From NCBI GenBank assembly GCA_030428565.1, contig JAUIDR010000033.1, positions 1 to 36,714 of the forward strand: a stretch of 36,714 bases of DNA. Reading direction: 5' to 3'. Origin of the DNA: Alphaproteobacteria bacterium (GTDB taxonomy: Bacteria > Pseudomonadota > Alphaproteobacteria > UBA7985 > JAUIBT01). The position numbers and the translations under genes were made by a program. This document shows positions 15,475-23,900 of this stretch, piece by piece (position 1 is the stretch's first letter; each line of letters opens with the position of its first letter). A model generated the notes under the pieces. It was not told where the DNA came from. It ran no database searches and was given only the letters and a program-made list of their open reading frames with translations.

Positions 15475-15606
15475 GCGCGCTTTGTTAGAACGTCGGGCGC
15501 GGGTGTTGCAACAGTCCATCCGCTCTAGCTGACTGATTTCTAACGCAAGTCCGTGCTCACTCGTGTTGCCGCTCATTCGCGGCTTGCGCTAACTCAAAAG
15601 CATTCC

Positions 15607-15654
15607 AACACGCTAAGCCATGGAACTTGAGACACATGCGCCTCAAGCCGTGTT
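15607..15654. terminator. Nested hairpin between convergent genes
   Basis: An outer stem AACACG/CGTGTT (15607-15612, 15649-15654) encloses an inner stem CTTGAG/CTCAAG (15626-15631, 15642-15647). It sits in the 219-bp gap where the oxidoreductase and lexA converge, so it may end transcription in both directions, although neither side has a T-run. The rest of the gap shows nothing else. Confidence 0.3.
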
Positions 15655-15693
15655 GCGCCACAGCGCCATAGCTCTATTGGCTCGGGTTTGGCT

Positions 15694-16404
15694 CTAGTGA
15701 TAGGAGCGCATCAGGCCGCGCAACCGCCCTTGCACAGTGACGCGCCCGGGCTCGAGCACGCGGGTCTCAAAGCGCGAGTTGGCGGGCTCCAACGCAACGA
15801 AGTTTTCGTGCTTGCGCCAGCGCTTAAGCGTGACCTCGTGGCCATCGACTAGAGCGACAACGATTTCGCCGTTGTGGGCCACTTCACCGCGTTCGATCAC
15901 GACCAAATCACCGTCGTTAATACCGGCTTCGATCATGGAATCACCATCGACTTCCAACACATAGTGATCGCCGCGGCCAAACAGATGCGACGGCACGTCT
16001 ATATGGTTTTCGGTCTGTTCGATCGCTTCGATGGGCAAGCCCGCTGCGATGCGCCCCACCAAGGGCAGTTGATTGTCGTTCTGTACCGCAGGCACGCCAC
16101 GCGGGGCTTGATAGCGCTCGCTTGGATCGCGCAGACCAGCTTGCATACCGCCGGCTAAAAGGTTTTGTCGATACGCTGGCTGGGCCTGATCGTCGGGCAA
16201 TCGCAGAACCTCCAATGCCCGCGCGCGGTGGGGCATGCGTTTCAAGAAGCCCCGTTCTTCCAATCCAGTAATCAATCGGTGAATGCCGGACTTTGATTTC
16301 AGCCCCAGGGCGTCCTTCATTTCATCGAAGGATGGCGGCACGCCCATTTCGGTCATGCGTTCATGAATAAATAATAGAAGGGCGCGCTGTTTGTGCGTAA
16401 GCAT
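15694..16404 (-). CDS. lexA: LexA repressor, SOS regulator and self-cleaving protease
   Basis: This encodes 236 residues. The N-terminal winged helix (1-68) starts MLTHKQRALLLFIHERM and contains SGIHRLITGLEERGF as recognition region. The C-terminal peptidase S24 domain has cleavage site Ala121-Gly122 (GRIAAGLP), nucleophile Ser156 (VDGDSM) and Lys194 (VTLKRW), all intact. The linker (~70-112) is longer than in E. coli LexA, as is normal in alphaproteobacteria. RecA-stimulated self-cleavage would release SOS genes. A perfect alphaproteobacterial SOS box upstream indicates autoregulation. Its place next to moeA-moaC-trpCDG is a familiar alphaproteobacterial arrangement. Confidence 0.96.
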   Translation of the reverse strand: MLTHKQRALLLFIHERMTEMGVPPSFDEMKDALGLKSKSGIHRLITGLEERGFLKRMPHRARALEVLRLPDDQAQPAYRQNLLAGGMQAGLRDPSERYQAPRGVPAVQNDNQLPLVGRIAAGLPIEAIEQTENHIDVPSHLFGRGDHYVLEVDGDSMIEAGINDGDLVVIERGEVAHNGEIVVALVDGHEVTLKRWRKHENFVALEPANSRFETRVLEPGRVTVQGRLRGLMRSYH

Positions 16405-16492
16405 GGCTCATATTCCCCAACCTTCGCGAGTCAAAGCGTGCTGGCAATAAACGCAAGGGTGGCTACGGATGTTTTTATTAGATACGTATCAC

Positions 16493-16507
16493 GTTCTATC
16501 TTAGTTC
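16493..16507. promoter_or_regulatory. SOS box (LexA operator)
   Basis: GTTCTATCTTAGTTC fits exactly the alphaproteobacterial LexA consensus of two direct GTTC repeats seven bases apart. It lies 89 bp before the lexA ATG, in the 138-bp gap between lexA and moeA, so it most likely serves autorepression of lexA. Confidence 0.85.
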
Positions 16508-16542
16508 CGATTTTGCGTCAAGTTGGCGTTGCGCTTTTTTGG

Positions 16543-17739
16543 TTAGATGAGATCTGACAAGGGCAAGTAATCCACATTTTGACCATTTGGCCAAGCTGGT
16601 GCTTGTGCAGGGCGTCGTATGAGCCCATCGGCTTGTGCGAGCATTTTGGCCATGGCGCTATCTTGGCGTTTAAATGCTTCCACCCGCCCATGCGGCAGGA
16701 GCCTGGCGCGCAAGAACTCTAAGCGTTCGTCGTTGGCGGGCAGGGATCCGGCCAATTCGCGCGGCTGCCAAGCTTCCGTGGGATCGCCCTGTCCCAACAT
16801 ACGCGCCAGCATGGGCACCAAGAACATTAGGCCACCGAGCAACGCCGAGACAGGATTGCCGGGAAGGCCCAAAAACAGCCGCTCTTGATAGTCGCCAAAA
16901 ATGAGCGGCTTGCCGGGGCGCATCGCGATCTTCCAAAAATCAACCCTGAGGCCATGATCGCGCAAGAGGCCGCCGACCAAGTCATGATCGCCGACCGACG
17001 CGCCGCCACTGGTGACGATAATGTCCGCTGATCGGGCCGCCTCAAGGCTGGCGATCAGAGCGTCTTTGTGGTCGGGCGTGGCGCCAAACACCAGCGCTTG
17101 GCCGCCGTGCCTTTCGACCAGGGCTTGCAGCGCTGAACAGTTCGCCGAGATGATTTGGCCCGCGCCCAGCGGTTCGCCAGGGTGTACCAGCTCGTCACCG
17201 GTTGAGATCAGCGCGACGATGGGACGACGGCGCACTTTGAGCCAGGGGTAGTTCATCGCGGCGGCAAGACCGATATGGCGTGCGCCCAATCGTTGATTGG
17301 CGTCGATGCCGACCTGGCCTTTGGCGAAGTCTTGGCCCGCGGCGCGAACATAGCGCCCGGCGGTCAGCTCCGCGTCGCTCTCGATTTGCTCGTCTTGTAG
17401 GCGCTGGACCAATTCTTGAATCAAGATGGCGTCAGCCCCAGCCGGCAAGGGAGCACCCGTAAAGATGCGTGCGGCTTGGCCGGGGCCGATTGGACCTTGG
17501 GGCACCGCGCCAGCCGGGATGGTCTGGGTGACGGTCAAACGCGTCCGCTGGCCATGGCAGTCCTCTGCGCGCACGGCATAGCCGTCCATGGCTGAGACCG
17601 CGTGCGGCGGCTGATCGCGGCGCGCGAGCAGGGGGGCCGCCAAAACGCGATTATTGGCTTGGTGAAGCCCAACCAACTCGGCTGGCATGAGCGGCGCACG
17701 GCTCAAAATGCGCTGCTTGGCTTCGTCAAAGCTCATCAT
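16543..17739 (-). CDS. moeA: Molybdopterin molybdotransferase MoeA
   Basis: This encodes 398 residues. MoeA inserts molybdate into adenylylated molybdopterin to finish the Mo cofactor. Visible are the N-terminal domain with [15 protein letters not shown] (~45-60), the central MoCF-binding fold with [11 protein letters not shown] and [13 protein letters not shown] (~175-260), and PGKPLIFG followed by [11 protein letters not shown] near residue 290, the usual active-site segments. The C-terminal domain is short and ends LPLSDLI. It overlaps moaC by four bases, so the two are translationally coupled. The product is needed by the soeA-like molybdoenzyme encoded 10 kb away. Confidence 0.95.
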   Translation of the reverse strand: MMSFDEAKQRILSRAPLMPAELVGLHQANNRVLAAPLLARRDQPPHAVSAMDGYAVRAEDCHGQRTRLTVTQTIPAGAVPQGPIGPGQAARIFTGAPLPAGADAILIQELVQRLQDEQIESDAELTAGRYVRAAGQDFAKGQVGIDANQRLGARHIGLAAAMNYPWLKVRRRPIVALISTGDELVHPGEPLGAGQIISANCSALQALVERHGGQALVFGATPDHKDALIASLEAARSADIIVTSGGASVGDHDLVGGLLRDHGLRVDFWKIAMRPGKPLIFGDYQERLFLGLPGNPVSALLGGLMFLVPMLARMLGQGDPTEAWQPRELAGSLPANDERLEFLRARLLPHGRVEAFKRQDSAMAKMLAQADGLIRRPAQAPAWPNGQNVDYLPLSDLI

Positions 17740-18245
17740 GGCGCGCGGTAGAGGCCCGAGCGGCCGCCTTCTTTTTCCAGCAAGCGAATATCGGCGATGA
17801 CCATGTCCTTTTGCACCGCTTTCGCCATGTCATAGACGGTCAGGCAGGCGACGCCCACGGCGGTCAGAGCTTCCATCTCCACCCCGGTCTGCCCACTGGT
17901 CTTGGCCTCGGCTTCCACCAATACCGCTGCGGGCTCGTCTTGCAGGCTCAGCCGCAGTTTGACGCTGGTTAGCGGCAGCGGGTGGCACAAGGGGATGAGG
18001 TTGGCGGTCTGCTTGGCCCCCATAATGCCCGCAAGCTGAGCAATCGACAGAACGTCGCCTTTCTTGAAGCCGCCGCTGCGGATCAGCGCCAGGGTCTCGG
18101 GCGACACGCGGACTTCGCCGCGCGCCAGCGCTCGGCGGTCGGTACTGGCTTTTGCGCTGACATCGACCATGGTCGCAGCGCCGGTCTCGTCGAAATGGCT
18201 AAAGTCCAGCGACGCGGGGTCGTTGGCTTGGGCTCCTTGGCTCAT
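17736..18245 (-). CDS. moaC: Cyclic pyranopterin monophosphate synthase MoaC
   Basis: This encodes 169 residues, the usual length. MoaC converts the GTP-derived cyclic intermediate made by MoaA to cyclic pyranopterin monophosphate in Mo cofactor synthesis. Family landmarks are [15 protein letters not shown] near the N-terminus, [21 protein letters not shown] (central active-site loop with the conserved Lys and His) and [10 protein letters not shown] with [11 protein letters not shown] near the C-terminus. It overlaps both moeA and trpC by four bases, so it belongs to the trp/moa transcription unit. Confidence 0.96.
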   Translation of the reverse strand: MSQGAQANDPASLDFSHFDETGAATMVDVSAKASTDRRALARGEVRVSPETLALIRSGGFKKGDVLSIAQLAGIMGAKQTANLIPLCHPLPLTSVKLRLSLQDEPAAVLVEAEAKTSGQTGVEMEALTAVGVACLTVYDMAKAVQKDMVIADIRLLEKEGGRSGLYRAP

Positions 18246-19060
18246 GCGGCGGTCCCCAACAGCTCTTTGGTGGCGGCGGTCACATTGTCTTGACGCATCA
18301 GGCTCTCGCCGACCAGATAGGCGCGGGCGCCATAGGCCGACATGTCGATCAGATCGACATGGCTATAAAGGCCGCTCTCGGCGACCAGCAGACGGTTTTC
18401 TGGCACTTGTCGCGACAGGGTCTTGAAGGTCTCCAGACTGACTTCCAGGGTCTTGAGATTACGGTTATTGATGCCAATCAGTGGGCTGGGCAGTTCCAGG
18501 GCCCTTTCCAGCTCGGCTTCATCGTGGACTTCAATCAGCGCGTCCATGCCCAGTTCCGTCGCCTTGCCCAATAGCTCCTGCGCCTGGCCGTCGCTGAGGC
18601 AAGCCATAATCAGCAAGATGCAGTCCGCGCCCAAAACGCGGCTCTCGACGATTTGGTAAGGGTCCAGCATGAAATCTTTGCGCAGGCAAGGCAGGTCCAC
18701 TGCTGCGCGGGCGTCGACCAGGTAATCATCGTGGCCTTGGAAGTATGGGCGATCGGTCAGGATAGACAGGCACGTTGCCCCGCCTGCCTTGTAGGCTTCG
18801 GCCAACAACGGCGGGTCGAAATCGGGACGGATCAAGCCTTTGGAGGGGGAGGCCTTCTTGATTTCAGCAATCAGAGCAAATTGGTTATCGGCATGCGCGC
18901 CCTCAAGCGCGCGCGTAAAACCGCGGGGTAGCCCGCCTTCGGGCAAGCGAGCTTCCAGCTCGGCCAAGGGGGTTGCCGCCTTGCAGGCTTCGACGTGCTC
19001 ACGCGTACTGGCGCAAATTTTTGCGAGCGTATCAGAGGCGATGGGGGTGGCATTAGGCAT
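18242..19060 (-). CDS. trpC: Indole-3-glycerol phosphate synthase
   Basis: This encodes 272 residues from ATG 19060, which overlaps the trpD stop by eight bases. An upstream ATG at 19105 would add 15 residues inside trpD and is less likely. The barrel motifs are present: catalytic IKKASPSKG (~65-73), [11 protein letters not shown] (~125-135), [30 protein letters not shown] and AESGLYSH. The enzyme closes the indole ring in tryptophan synthesis. It is monofunctional, with no fused TrpF. Confidence 0.96.
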   Translation of the reverse strand: MPNATPIASDTLAKICASTREHVEACKAATPLAELEARLPEGGLPRGFTRALEGAHADNQFALIAEIKKASPSKGLIRPDFDPPLLAEAYKAGGATCLSILTDRPYFQGHDDYLVDARAAVDLPCLRKDFMLDPYQIVESRVLGADCILLIMACLSDGQAQELLGKATELGMDALIEVHDEAELERALELPSPLIGINNRNLKTLEVSLETFKTLSRQVPENRLLVAESGLYSHVDLIDMSAYGARAYLVGESLMRQDNVTAATKELLGTAA

Positions 19061-20069
19061 TGGTAAAGGCTCGCAGTTTTTCAAGGACAGTTTTGGCGCT
19101 GCCATCGCTCAGGGCTTGGCGCGCACGCTGGCAGCCTTCAGCATGGCTAGAGACTTTGCCCGCAACCATCAGGGCTGCGCCCGCGTTCAGCTCAACGGTT
19201 TGAGCGTAGGCGTTGCGCTCGCCGTTCAAAATGGCTTCCAGCGCCCGGGCGTTGTCTTCTGGTGTGCCGCCTTTTAGGGCACCGGGCGCGCAGAACTCAT
19301 AGCCCATGCTGCGGGGATCAATGGTAATGGACTGCACCTGACCATCGGCCAGGAAAGCAGCGTGGGTGACATCGGTTAAGGTAATCTCGTCCAGGCCATC
19401 GTTACCGTAGACGACCAGCGCGCGCTGACTGCCCAACTTGCTCAGGGCTTCGGCGATGGGCTGGACCAGCGCGCGATCATAGACGCCGATCAGTTGCAGC
19501 TTGGTTCCAGCCGGATTGGCCAAAGGCCCCAAAATATTGAAGATGGTGCGCGTACCCAGCTCCATGCGCGTGGGCATAACGTGGCGCACCGCGGCGTGGT
19601 GTTTTGGGGCCATCATGAAGCCCATGCCGCAGGCCTCAATTGCGGGCGCGATGCGGTCCAGCGCCTGGTCGATATTGATGCCAAGAGCGGTCAACACATC
19701 GGCAGCGCCCGAGCGGCTAGAGACCCCCTTATTGCCGTGTTTAGCAACCGGCACCCCGCAGGCCGCCGCGACAAACGCCGAGGCGGTGGAGATATTAAAG
19801 GTATGCGCGCCATCACCGCCTGTGCCGACCACATCGACCGCGCCCGCCGGAGCCTGTACGCCTGCCATGACCGCGCGCATGGCCTCGGCCGCGCCGGTGA
19901 TCTCGTCCACGGTCTCACCGCGCACCCGCAGTGCCATCAAGAAGCCGCCCATTTGGCTGGGGGTGGGTTCACCGGCCATCAGCAGATCAAAAGCGGCCTT
20001 GGCTTGGTCTTGGCTCAGCGGTTTGCCGTCGGCGACGTGAGCGATAAAGGATTTGAAATCATCAGACAT
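19053..20069 (-). CDS. trpD: Anthranilate phosphoribosyltransferase
   Basis: This encodes 338 residues, the normal length. The phosphoribosyl pyrophosphate loop [17 protein letters not shown] (~82-98) and the [17 protein letters not shown] segment (~111-127) mark the active site; anthranilate-contact residues follow in [14 protein letters not shown]. It starts directly beside the trpG stop and overlaps trpC, so trpG-trpD-trpC-moaC-moeA reads as one unit. Confidence 0.97.
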   Translation of the reverse strand: MSDDFKSFIAHVADGKPLSQDQAKAAFDLLMAGEPTPSQMGGFLMALRVRGETVDEITGAAEAMRAVMAGVQAPAGAVDVVGTGGDGAHTFNISTASAFVAAACGVPVAKHGNKGVSSRSGAADVLTALGINIDQALDRIAPAIEACGMGFMMAPKHHAAVRHVMPTRMELGTRTIFNILGPLANPAGTKLQLIGVYDRALVQPIAEALSKLGSQRALVVYGNDGLDEITLTDVTHAAFLADGQVQSITIDPRSMGYEFCAPGALKGGTPEDNARALEAILNGERNAYAQTVELNAGAALMVAGKVSSHAEGCQRARQALSDGSAKTVLEKLRAFTNA

Positions 20070-20660
20070 CTAGGCGGCCTTTTGGCTAGGGCGGGAGAGG
20101 GTCAGAAAATTGGAGAGCATGTCCTTGCCGCGCTGGCTGGCGATACTCTCCGGGTGGAATTGTAGGCCGTGGATCGGCAAGCTTTTGTGCTGTACGCCCT
20201 GGATCACACCGTCATCAGAACGCGCGGTCACCTCCAGGCAGTCGGGCAGGCTGGTGGGCTCGATGGTCAAGGAGTGGTAGCGTGTCACCTTGAGCGGGTT
20301 TGGCAGGCCGCTAAATAGGCCTTTGCCCTCGTGGGTTATGTCGCTGATTTTGCCGTGCATGACCTGTTGAGCGCGCACGATGCGACCGCCAAAGGCTTGG
20401 CCGATTGACTGGTGGCCCAGGCAGACGCCCAACAGCGGCAGGGCGCGATCAGCACAGGCTTTGACCATATCCAGGCAAATGCCCGCTTCGTTGGGTGTGC
20501 AAGGGCCGGGCGATAAAATGACGCCTTCAGGTGCCATGGCCATCGCCTCCTCGACCGTGATTTGGTCGTTGCGCACCACCTGCATTTCTGCGCCGACTTC
20601 GCCCAGGAAATGAAACAGGTTGTAGGTGAAGGAATCGTAGTTATCGATCAAAAGGTACAT
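20070..20660 (-). CDS. trpG: Anthranilate synthase glutamine amidotransferase component
   Basis: This encodes 196 residues. It is a class I glutaminase with nucleophile Cys80 in [17 protein letters not shown], and His169 and Glu171 in [10 protein letters not shown]. It starts [15 protein letters not shown], as TrpG/PabA proteins do. It supplies ammonia to TrpE and may serve PabB as well. trpE, often directly upstream in alphaproteobacteria, is absent here: the 345 bp beyond the start hold no gene and end in a repeat array, so the synthase subunit must be encoded elsewhere. Confidence 0.96.
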   Translation of the reverse strand: MYLLIDNYDSFTYNLFHFLGEVGAEMQVVRNDQITVEEAMAMAPEGVILSPGPCTPNEAGICLDMVKACADRALPLLGVCLGHQSIGQAFGGRIVRAQQVMHGKISDITHEGKGLFSGLPNPLKVTRYHSLTIEPTSLPDCLEVTARSDDGVIQGVQHKSLPIHGLQFHPESIASQRGKDMLSNFLTLSRPSQKAA

Positions 20661-20927
20661 GGTGGGCTCGATTGTCAGGCGGAGCGCTCATGCTGGACTT
20701 TGTGGCAGAAAATGCCCGGCTGGAGCCGCCCGTGTTAGATTTGCCCTTGTTAAAGCAAGGCTGGGGCCTTCTGGCAAGGATCGCTTGGACGCGCCCACGC
20801 GCTTTGCGGTCGCGCAAGTCGGGACGAGGACGGAGGCTCACGGGCCGTGGCGAGGCGCAAAAAGCTCGGAACACAGCTGCGAGCCGCGTTTGCTATGGCG
20901 GCGCGATCTGATGACCAGGTCTTGTGG
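20661..20927. other. Leader region upstream of trpG
   Basis: Only short open frames occur, the longest plus-strand one about 90 residues, without family signals. I see no Trp-rich leader peptide and no clear attenuator. The trpG promoter should lie here. Confidence 0.35.
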
Positions 20928-21018
20928 CTAGGACCGGTGACTAGCCCCGGTGACTAGGACCGGTGACTGGGACCGGTGACTAGGACCGGTGACTAGGACC
21001 GGTGACTAGGACCGGTGG
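20928..21018. repeat. Seven tandem 13-bp repeats
   Basis: Seven back-to-back units of consensus CTAGGACCGGTGA run from 20928 to 21018. Units 2, 4 and 7 carry one or two changes. Each unit contains the palindrome ACCGGT. The last unit overlaps the final codons and stop of the HI0933-type gene. Thirteen is not a multiple of three, so the array is non-coding in nature. There are no spacers, so it is not a CRISPR. Confidence 0.9.
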
Positions 21019-22259
21019 GGCGTCGATGCGGCAATGGCCTCAGCAGCAGCGGCAGCGCTGGCCCAAGCCCATTGGAAATTATGGCCGCCCAGGTGCCCCG
21101 TGACATCCACCACTTCGCCAATAAAATAGAGACCCGGCTGTTGCAAACTTTCCAGGGTTTGGCTGGAAAGCTGACGGGTATCGACGCCGCCCAGCGTGAC
21201 TTCTGCGGTGCGATAGCCCTCGGTGCCACTGGGGACCAGATTGAAGCGCTGGGCGCTCTCCTCGATCTGGCGCAACCGGCGGTCTGGCAAGTCGGCCAAG
21301 CGCTGGCTGGCGGTCTCCGGACCGCAAATCCATGCCGCTAAGGCACGCGGTAAATGGCTGGCTAGAACGTCAGCAGGGGTCTTGCGCGGCTGGCTTTGCT
21401 TGGCAGCCTTTAGCACGTCAAACAAGGGCCCTTCATCCGGCAGGAAATTCAGCGAAAGGCTCTGGCCTTCGCGCCAAAAGGAACTCAATTGCAGCATAGC
21501 TGGCCCCGAAAGGCCGCGATGCGTGAACAGCAGGCCTTCTTCAAAGAGCGCCTTGCCGACTTTGCCCGCGACTTTGCTGGCGACCCCGGCCAGGGCTTTG
21601 CATTCCTCCAGCAGCGCGCCTTGCAAGGTGAAAGGCACCAGGCCCGCGCGGGTCTCAATCAGGCTGTGGCCGAACTGCTCGGCGATGCGGTAGCCGATGC
21701 CAGACGCTCCCATTTTGGGGATGGACTTACCGCCGCTCGCCACCACCGCCACCGGGGCGTCAAACAGACCGCCAGCCGTTGTAACCTGATAGCCGCCGCC
21801 GGGTTTGACATTTAGGCACTCTACCGAGCTGGATAGGGCGATGTGGCTGGTCGAGCTCCGCTGCAAAGGAGCCAGCAGCATATTGATAATCTCAAGCGAT
21901 GAGCCATCACAGAAGAGCTGGCCAAGCGCCCGCTCATCATGGGTCGCAAAGGCGGGGGTCTTTTCGTGATAGGCAATCCCTGCAGCCTCGACCATGGCCA
22001 CAAAATCTTGCGGGCGAAACCGCTTTAGCGCCGAAATGCAGAACTTGGGATTGGCGGACAAGAAGTTGGCACGGCTGGAATAGAGATTGGTGAAGTTACA
22101 GCGGCCACCGCCCGAAATGCGCACTTTTTCAGCAGGTTTACGGGCTTGGTCGATCACCGCAACGCTGAGGCCCGCCTCGGCCAGACGTCCCGCGCAAAAC
22201 AGGCCCGCTGCGCCCGCGCCTAGCACCAAAACATCGAAGGCCTGTGGCTTAGGGCTCAC
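21006..22259 (-). CDS. HI0933/YhiN-family flavoprotein
   Basis: This encodes 417 residues from GTG 22259, overlapping the end of the DUF971 gene. The frame is open further upstream to 22538, but that part lies in another frame of the DUF971 gene and is compositionally odd. Motifs: VLGAGAAGLFCAGRL (FAD binding, ~9-23), EKVRISGGGRCNFTN (~42-56), GASGIGYRIAEQFGH, and C-terminal GLYFIGEVVDVTGHLGGHNF. These define the HI0933 family of NAD(P)/FAD-dependent proteins of uncertain reaction. The stop codon lies inside a tandem repeat, so the last few residues vary with repeat changes. The coupling to a DUF971 gene and divergent mrp hints at a link to Fe-S or redox homeostasis. Confidence 0.85.
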   Translation of the reverse strand: MSPKPQAFDVLVLGAGAAGLFCAGRLAEAGLSVAVIDQARKPAEKVRISGGGRCNFTNLYSSRANFLSANPKFCISALKRFRPQDFVAMVEAAGIAYHEKTPAFATHDERALGQLFCDGSSLEIINMLLAPLQRSSTSHIALSSSVECLNVKPGGGYQVTTAGGLFDAPVAVVASGGKSIPKMGASGIGYRIAEQFGHSLIETRAGLVPFTLQGALLEECKALAGVASKVAGKVGKALFEEGLLFTHRGLSGPAMLQLSSFWREGQSLSLNFLPDEGPLFDVLKAAKQSQPRKTPADVLASHLPRALAAWICGPETASQRLADLPDRRLRQIEESAQRFNLVPSGTEGYRTAEVTLGGVDTRQLSSQTLESLQQPGLYFIGEVVDVTGHLGGHNFQWAWASAAAAAEAIAASTPHRS

Positions 22260-22629
22260 GGCTAAGGCCCGCTTTATCAAGCGCGGCCAGGTAGTCCGCC
22301 CAAAGCTGTTTTTGATCGCGGCCCATGCGATAGAGCGTCGCCCAAGTATAGAGCCCGGTATCGTGCAAGTCGTCGAAGACCAGGCGCACGGCATAGCTGC
22401 CGACGGGCTCGATGTCGATAATGCCAACGTGACGACGGCCCGCGACGAGCGTTTTCTGGCCGGGGCCATGGCCTTGTACCTCGGCGGAGGGGCTCTCAAC
22501 GCGCAACAGCTCGGCGGCGATGGAAAAGCTTTGTCCATCTTCGAAGCTCAAGCTGAGTTCTTTGGTCTTGCGATTGTAGTCAATGGACAGTGGCGGCATC
22601 CCTTGTCCGTCAGGCGCGGTGTTGGTCAT
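22249..22629 (-). CDS. DUF971 domain protein
   Basis: This encodes 126 residues. It is the small beta-rich domain also found at the N-terminus of gamma-butyrobetaine hydroxylase: IDYNRKTKELSLSFEDGQSF, a LRVESPSAEVQGHG stretch, then VGIIDIEPVGSYAVRL and the ending DTGLYTWATLYRMG. Stand-alone members often neighbour mrp/apbC genes, as here, where mrp is divergent across 113 bp. A role in Fe-S protein assembly has been suggested for this association. Its end overlaps the start of the HI0933-type gene by 11 bases. Confidence 0.88.
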   Translation of the reverse strand: MTNTAPDGQGMPPLSIDYNRKTKELSLSFEDGQSFSIAAELLRVESPSAEVQGHGPGQKTLVAGRRHVGIIDIEPVGSYAVRLVFDDLHDTGLYTWATLYRMGRDQKQLWADYLAALDKAGLSREP

Positions 22630-22742
22630 ATTATCTCTTGGGTTCTGGCGGTCGAGCCTCTACATCAAGCTGGTAGCGCGGTCCGGCCCCTGGCACAAGG
22701 CCGCGGCTTGCTCAAACTATCTAACCTTCGCATGGAGCCCCT

Positions 22743-23897
22743 ATGAGCCTGAGCCCCGATGCTGTCATGCAGCACTTGTCCGCCATTGAGTTGAAAGGCT
22801 GGTCGCCTCAATTGATCGGCGGCTTGAATGTCGATCAAGGCAAGGTCATGCTCGCCCTGCAAGTAGATCCGGCGCTGGCGCAAGGCATGGAGCCGCTGCG
22901 CGCAGCGGTCGAGGCTTCCTTGTCAGGCTTGGAGGGCGTTGAGAGCGCGAAGGTCGTTCTTACCGCCGAGGCCAAGCCGGGCAGTGGCAGTGGACCAGCC
23001 TCACAGGCAGCGCCCAAGGCACCACCTCAGAAACAGGCCCAGAAACAGGCCCAGCAAAGCCAACAGGCTCAACAACCTCAGCGCGGCGGCCCTATCCCTG
23101 GCGTGCAGTCCATCATTGCGGTTGCCAGCGGCAAGGGCGGCGTCGGCAAGTCAACGACCGCGGTCAACCTGGCGCTGGCCTTGCAAGCGCGCGGTAAAGC
23201 GGTTGGCATTCTAGATGCCGATGTCTACGGCCCCTCGATGCCGCGCTTATTGGGGCTGGAAGGCCAACCCGAAGCAGAGGGCAACCGGCTAAAACCCAAA
23301 GAGAATTACGGCATCAAGGTTATGTCCATGGGCTTCATGGTCGAAGAGGATACGGCCATGATTTGGCGCGGCCCCATGGTGCAGTCGGCTCTGATGCAGA
23401 TGATGCGCCAGGTCGAGTGGGGGCCGCTGGACGTACTGATTGTCGATATGCCGCCGGGCACCGGCGACGCGCAGCTCACCATGGCCCAGCAAGTGCCCTT
23501 AGCGGGGGCGGTGATCGTATCGACGCCGCAAGACTTGGCGCTGTTGGATGCCAAGAAGGGCATCAGCATGTTCCGCAAGGTCAACGTGCCGGTCCTGGGC
23601 CTCGTTGAGAATATGAGCAGCTTTATCTGCCCCAATTGCCAGCACGAGAGCCCCATTTTCGGCCACGGCGGCGCTCAGAGAGAAGCCAAGAAGCTGTCCA
23701 TTCCCTTCTTGGGCGCGGTGCCGCTTGAAATGGCGATCCGCGAGTCCTCGGACGCGGGAACGCCGGTGGTGGCTGCCGCCAGCGATGGTCCCCACGCTGC
23801 GGCCTATCTGAACATCGCCGATGCGCTGTTGGACCAACTCGAGGGCGGCGGCAAGAAGTCTTGGTTCAAAATGCCCAAGATCAGTTTTTCTGGTTAG
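22743..23897 (+). CDS. mrp: Mrp/ApbC iron-sulfur cluster carrier ATPase
   Basis: This encodes 384 residues. An N-terminal MIP18/DUF59 domain (~5-78) is joined by a Gln-rich linker (~88-115) to a P-loop domain. The deviant Walker A is SGKGGVGKST (129-138), with DADVYGPSMPRLLGL and DMPPGTGDAQL following. Cys296 and Cys299 in FICPNCQHESPIFG bridge a 4Fe-4S cluster in the dimer. It transfers clusters to apoproteins, and the soeA/soeB products encoded downstream are typical Fe-S clients. The linker contains two identical 12-bp units (23028-23051). It converges with the amidase three bases after its stop, and I see no hairpin there. Confidence 0.93.
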   Translation: MSLSPDAVMQHLSAIELKGWSPQLIGGLNVDQGKVMLALQVDPALAQGMEPLRAAVEASLSGLEGVESAKVVLTAEAKPGSGSGPASQAAPKAPPQKQAQKQAQQSQQAQQPQRGGPIPGVQSIIAVASGKGGVGKSTTAVNLALALQARGKAVGILDADVYGPSMPRLLGLEGQPEAEGNRLKPKENYGIKVMSMGFMVEEDTAMIWRGPMVQSALMQMMRQVEWGPLDVLIVDMPPGTGDAQLTMAQQVPLAGAVIVSTPQDLALLDAKKGISMFRKVNVPVLGLVENMSSFICPNCQHESPIFGHGGAQREAKKLSIPFLGAVPLEMAIRESSDAGTPVVAAASDGPHAAAYLNIADALLDQLEGGGKKSWFKMPKISFSG

Positions 23898-23900
23898 ACC

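Noticed and set aside
20661-20927. trp attenuator or leader peptide
   Set aside because: No Trp-codon cluster and no terminator-like hairpin with T-run could be found upstream of trpG.
20928-21018. CRISPR array
   Set aside because: The units are contiguous 13-mers with no spacers and no cas genes nearby.
22260-22538. N-terminal extension of the HI0933-type gene
   Set aside because: It overlaps the conserved DUF971 gene in another frame, and the Rossmann motif is correctly placed with GTG 22259 as start.
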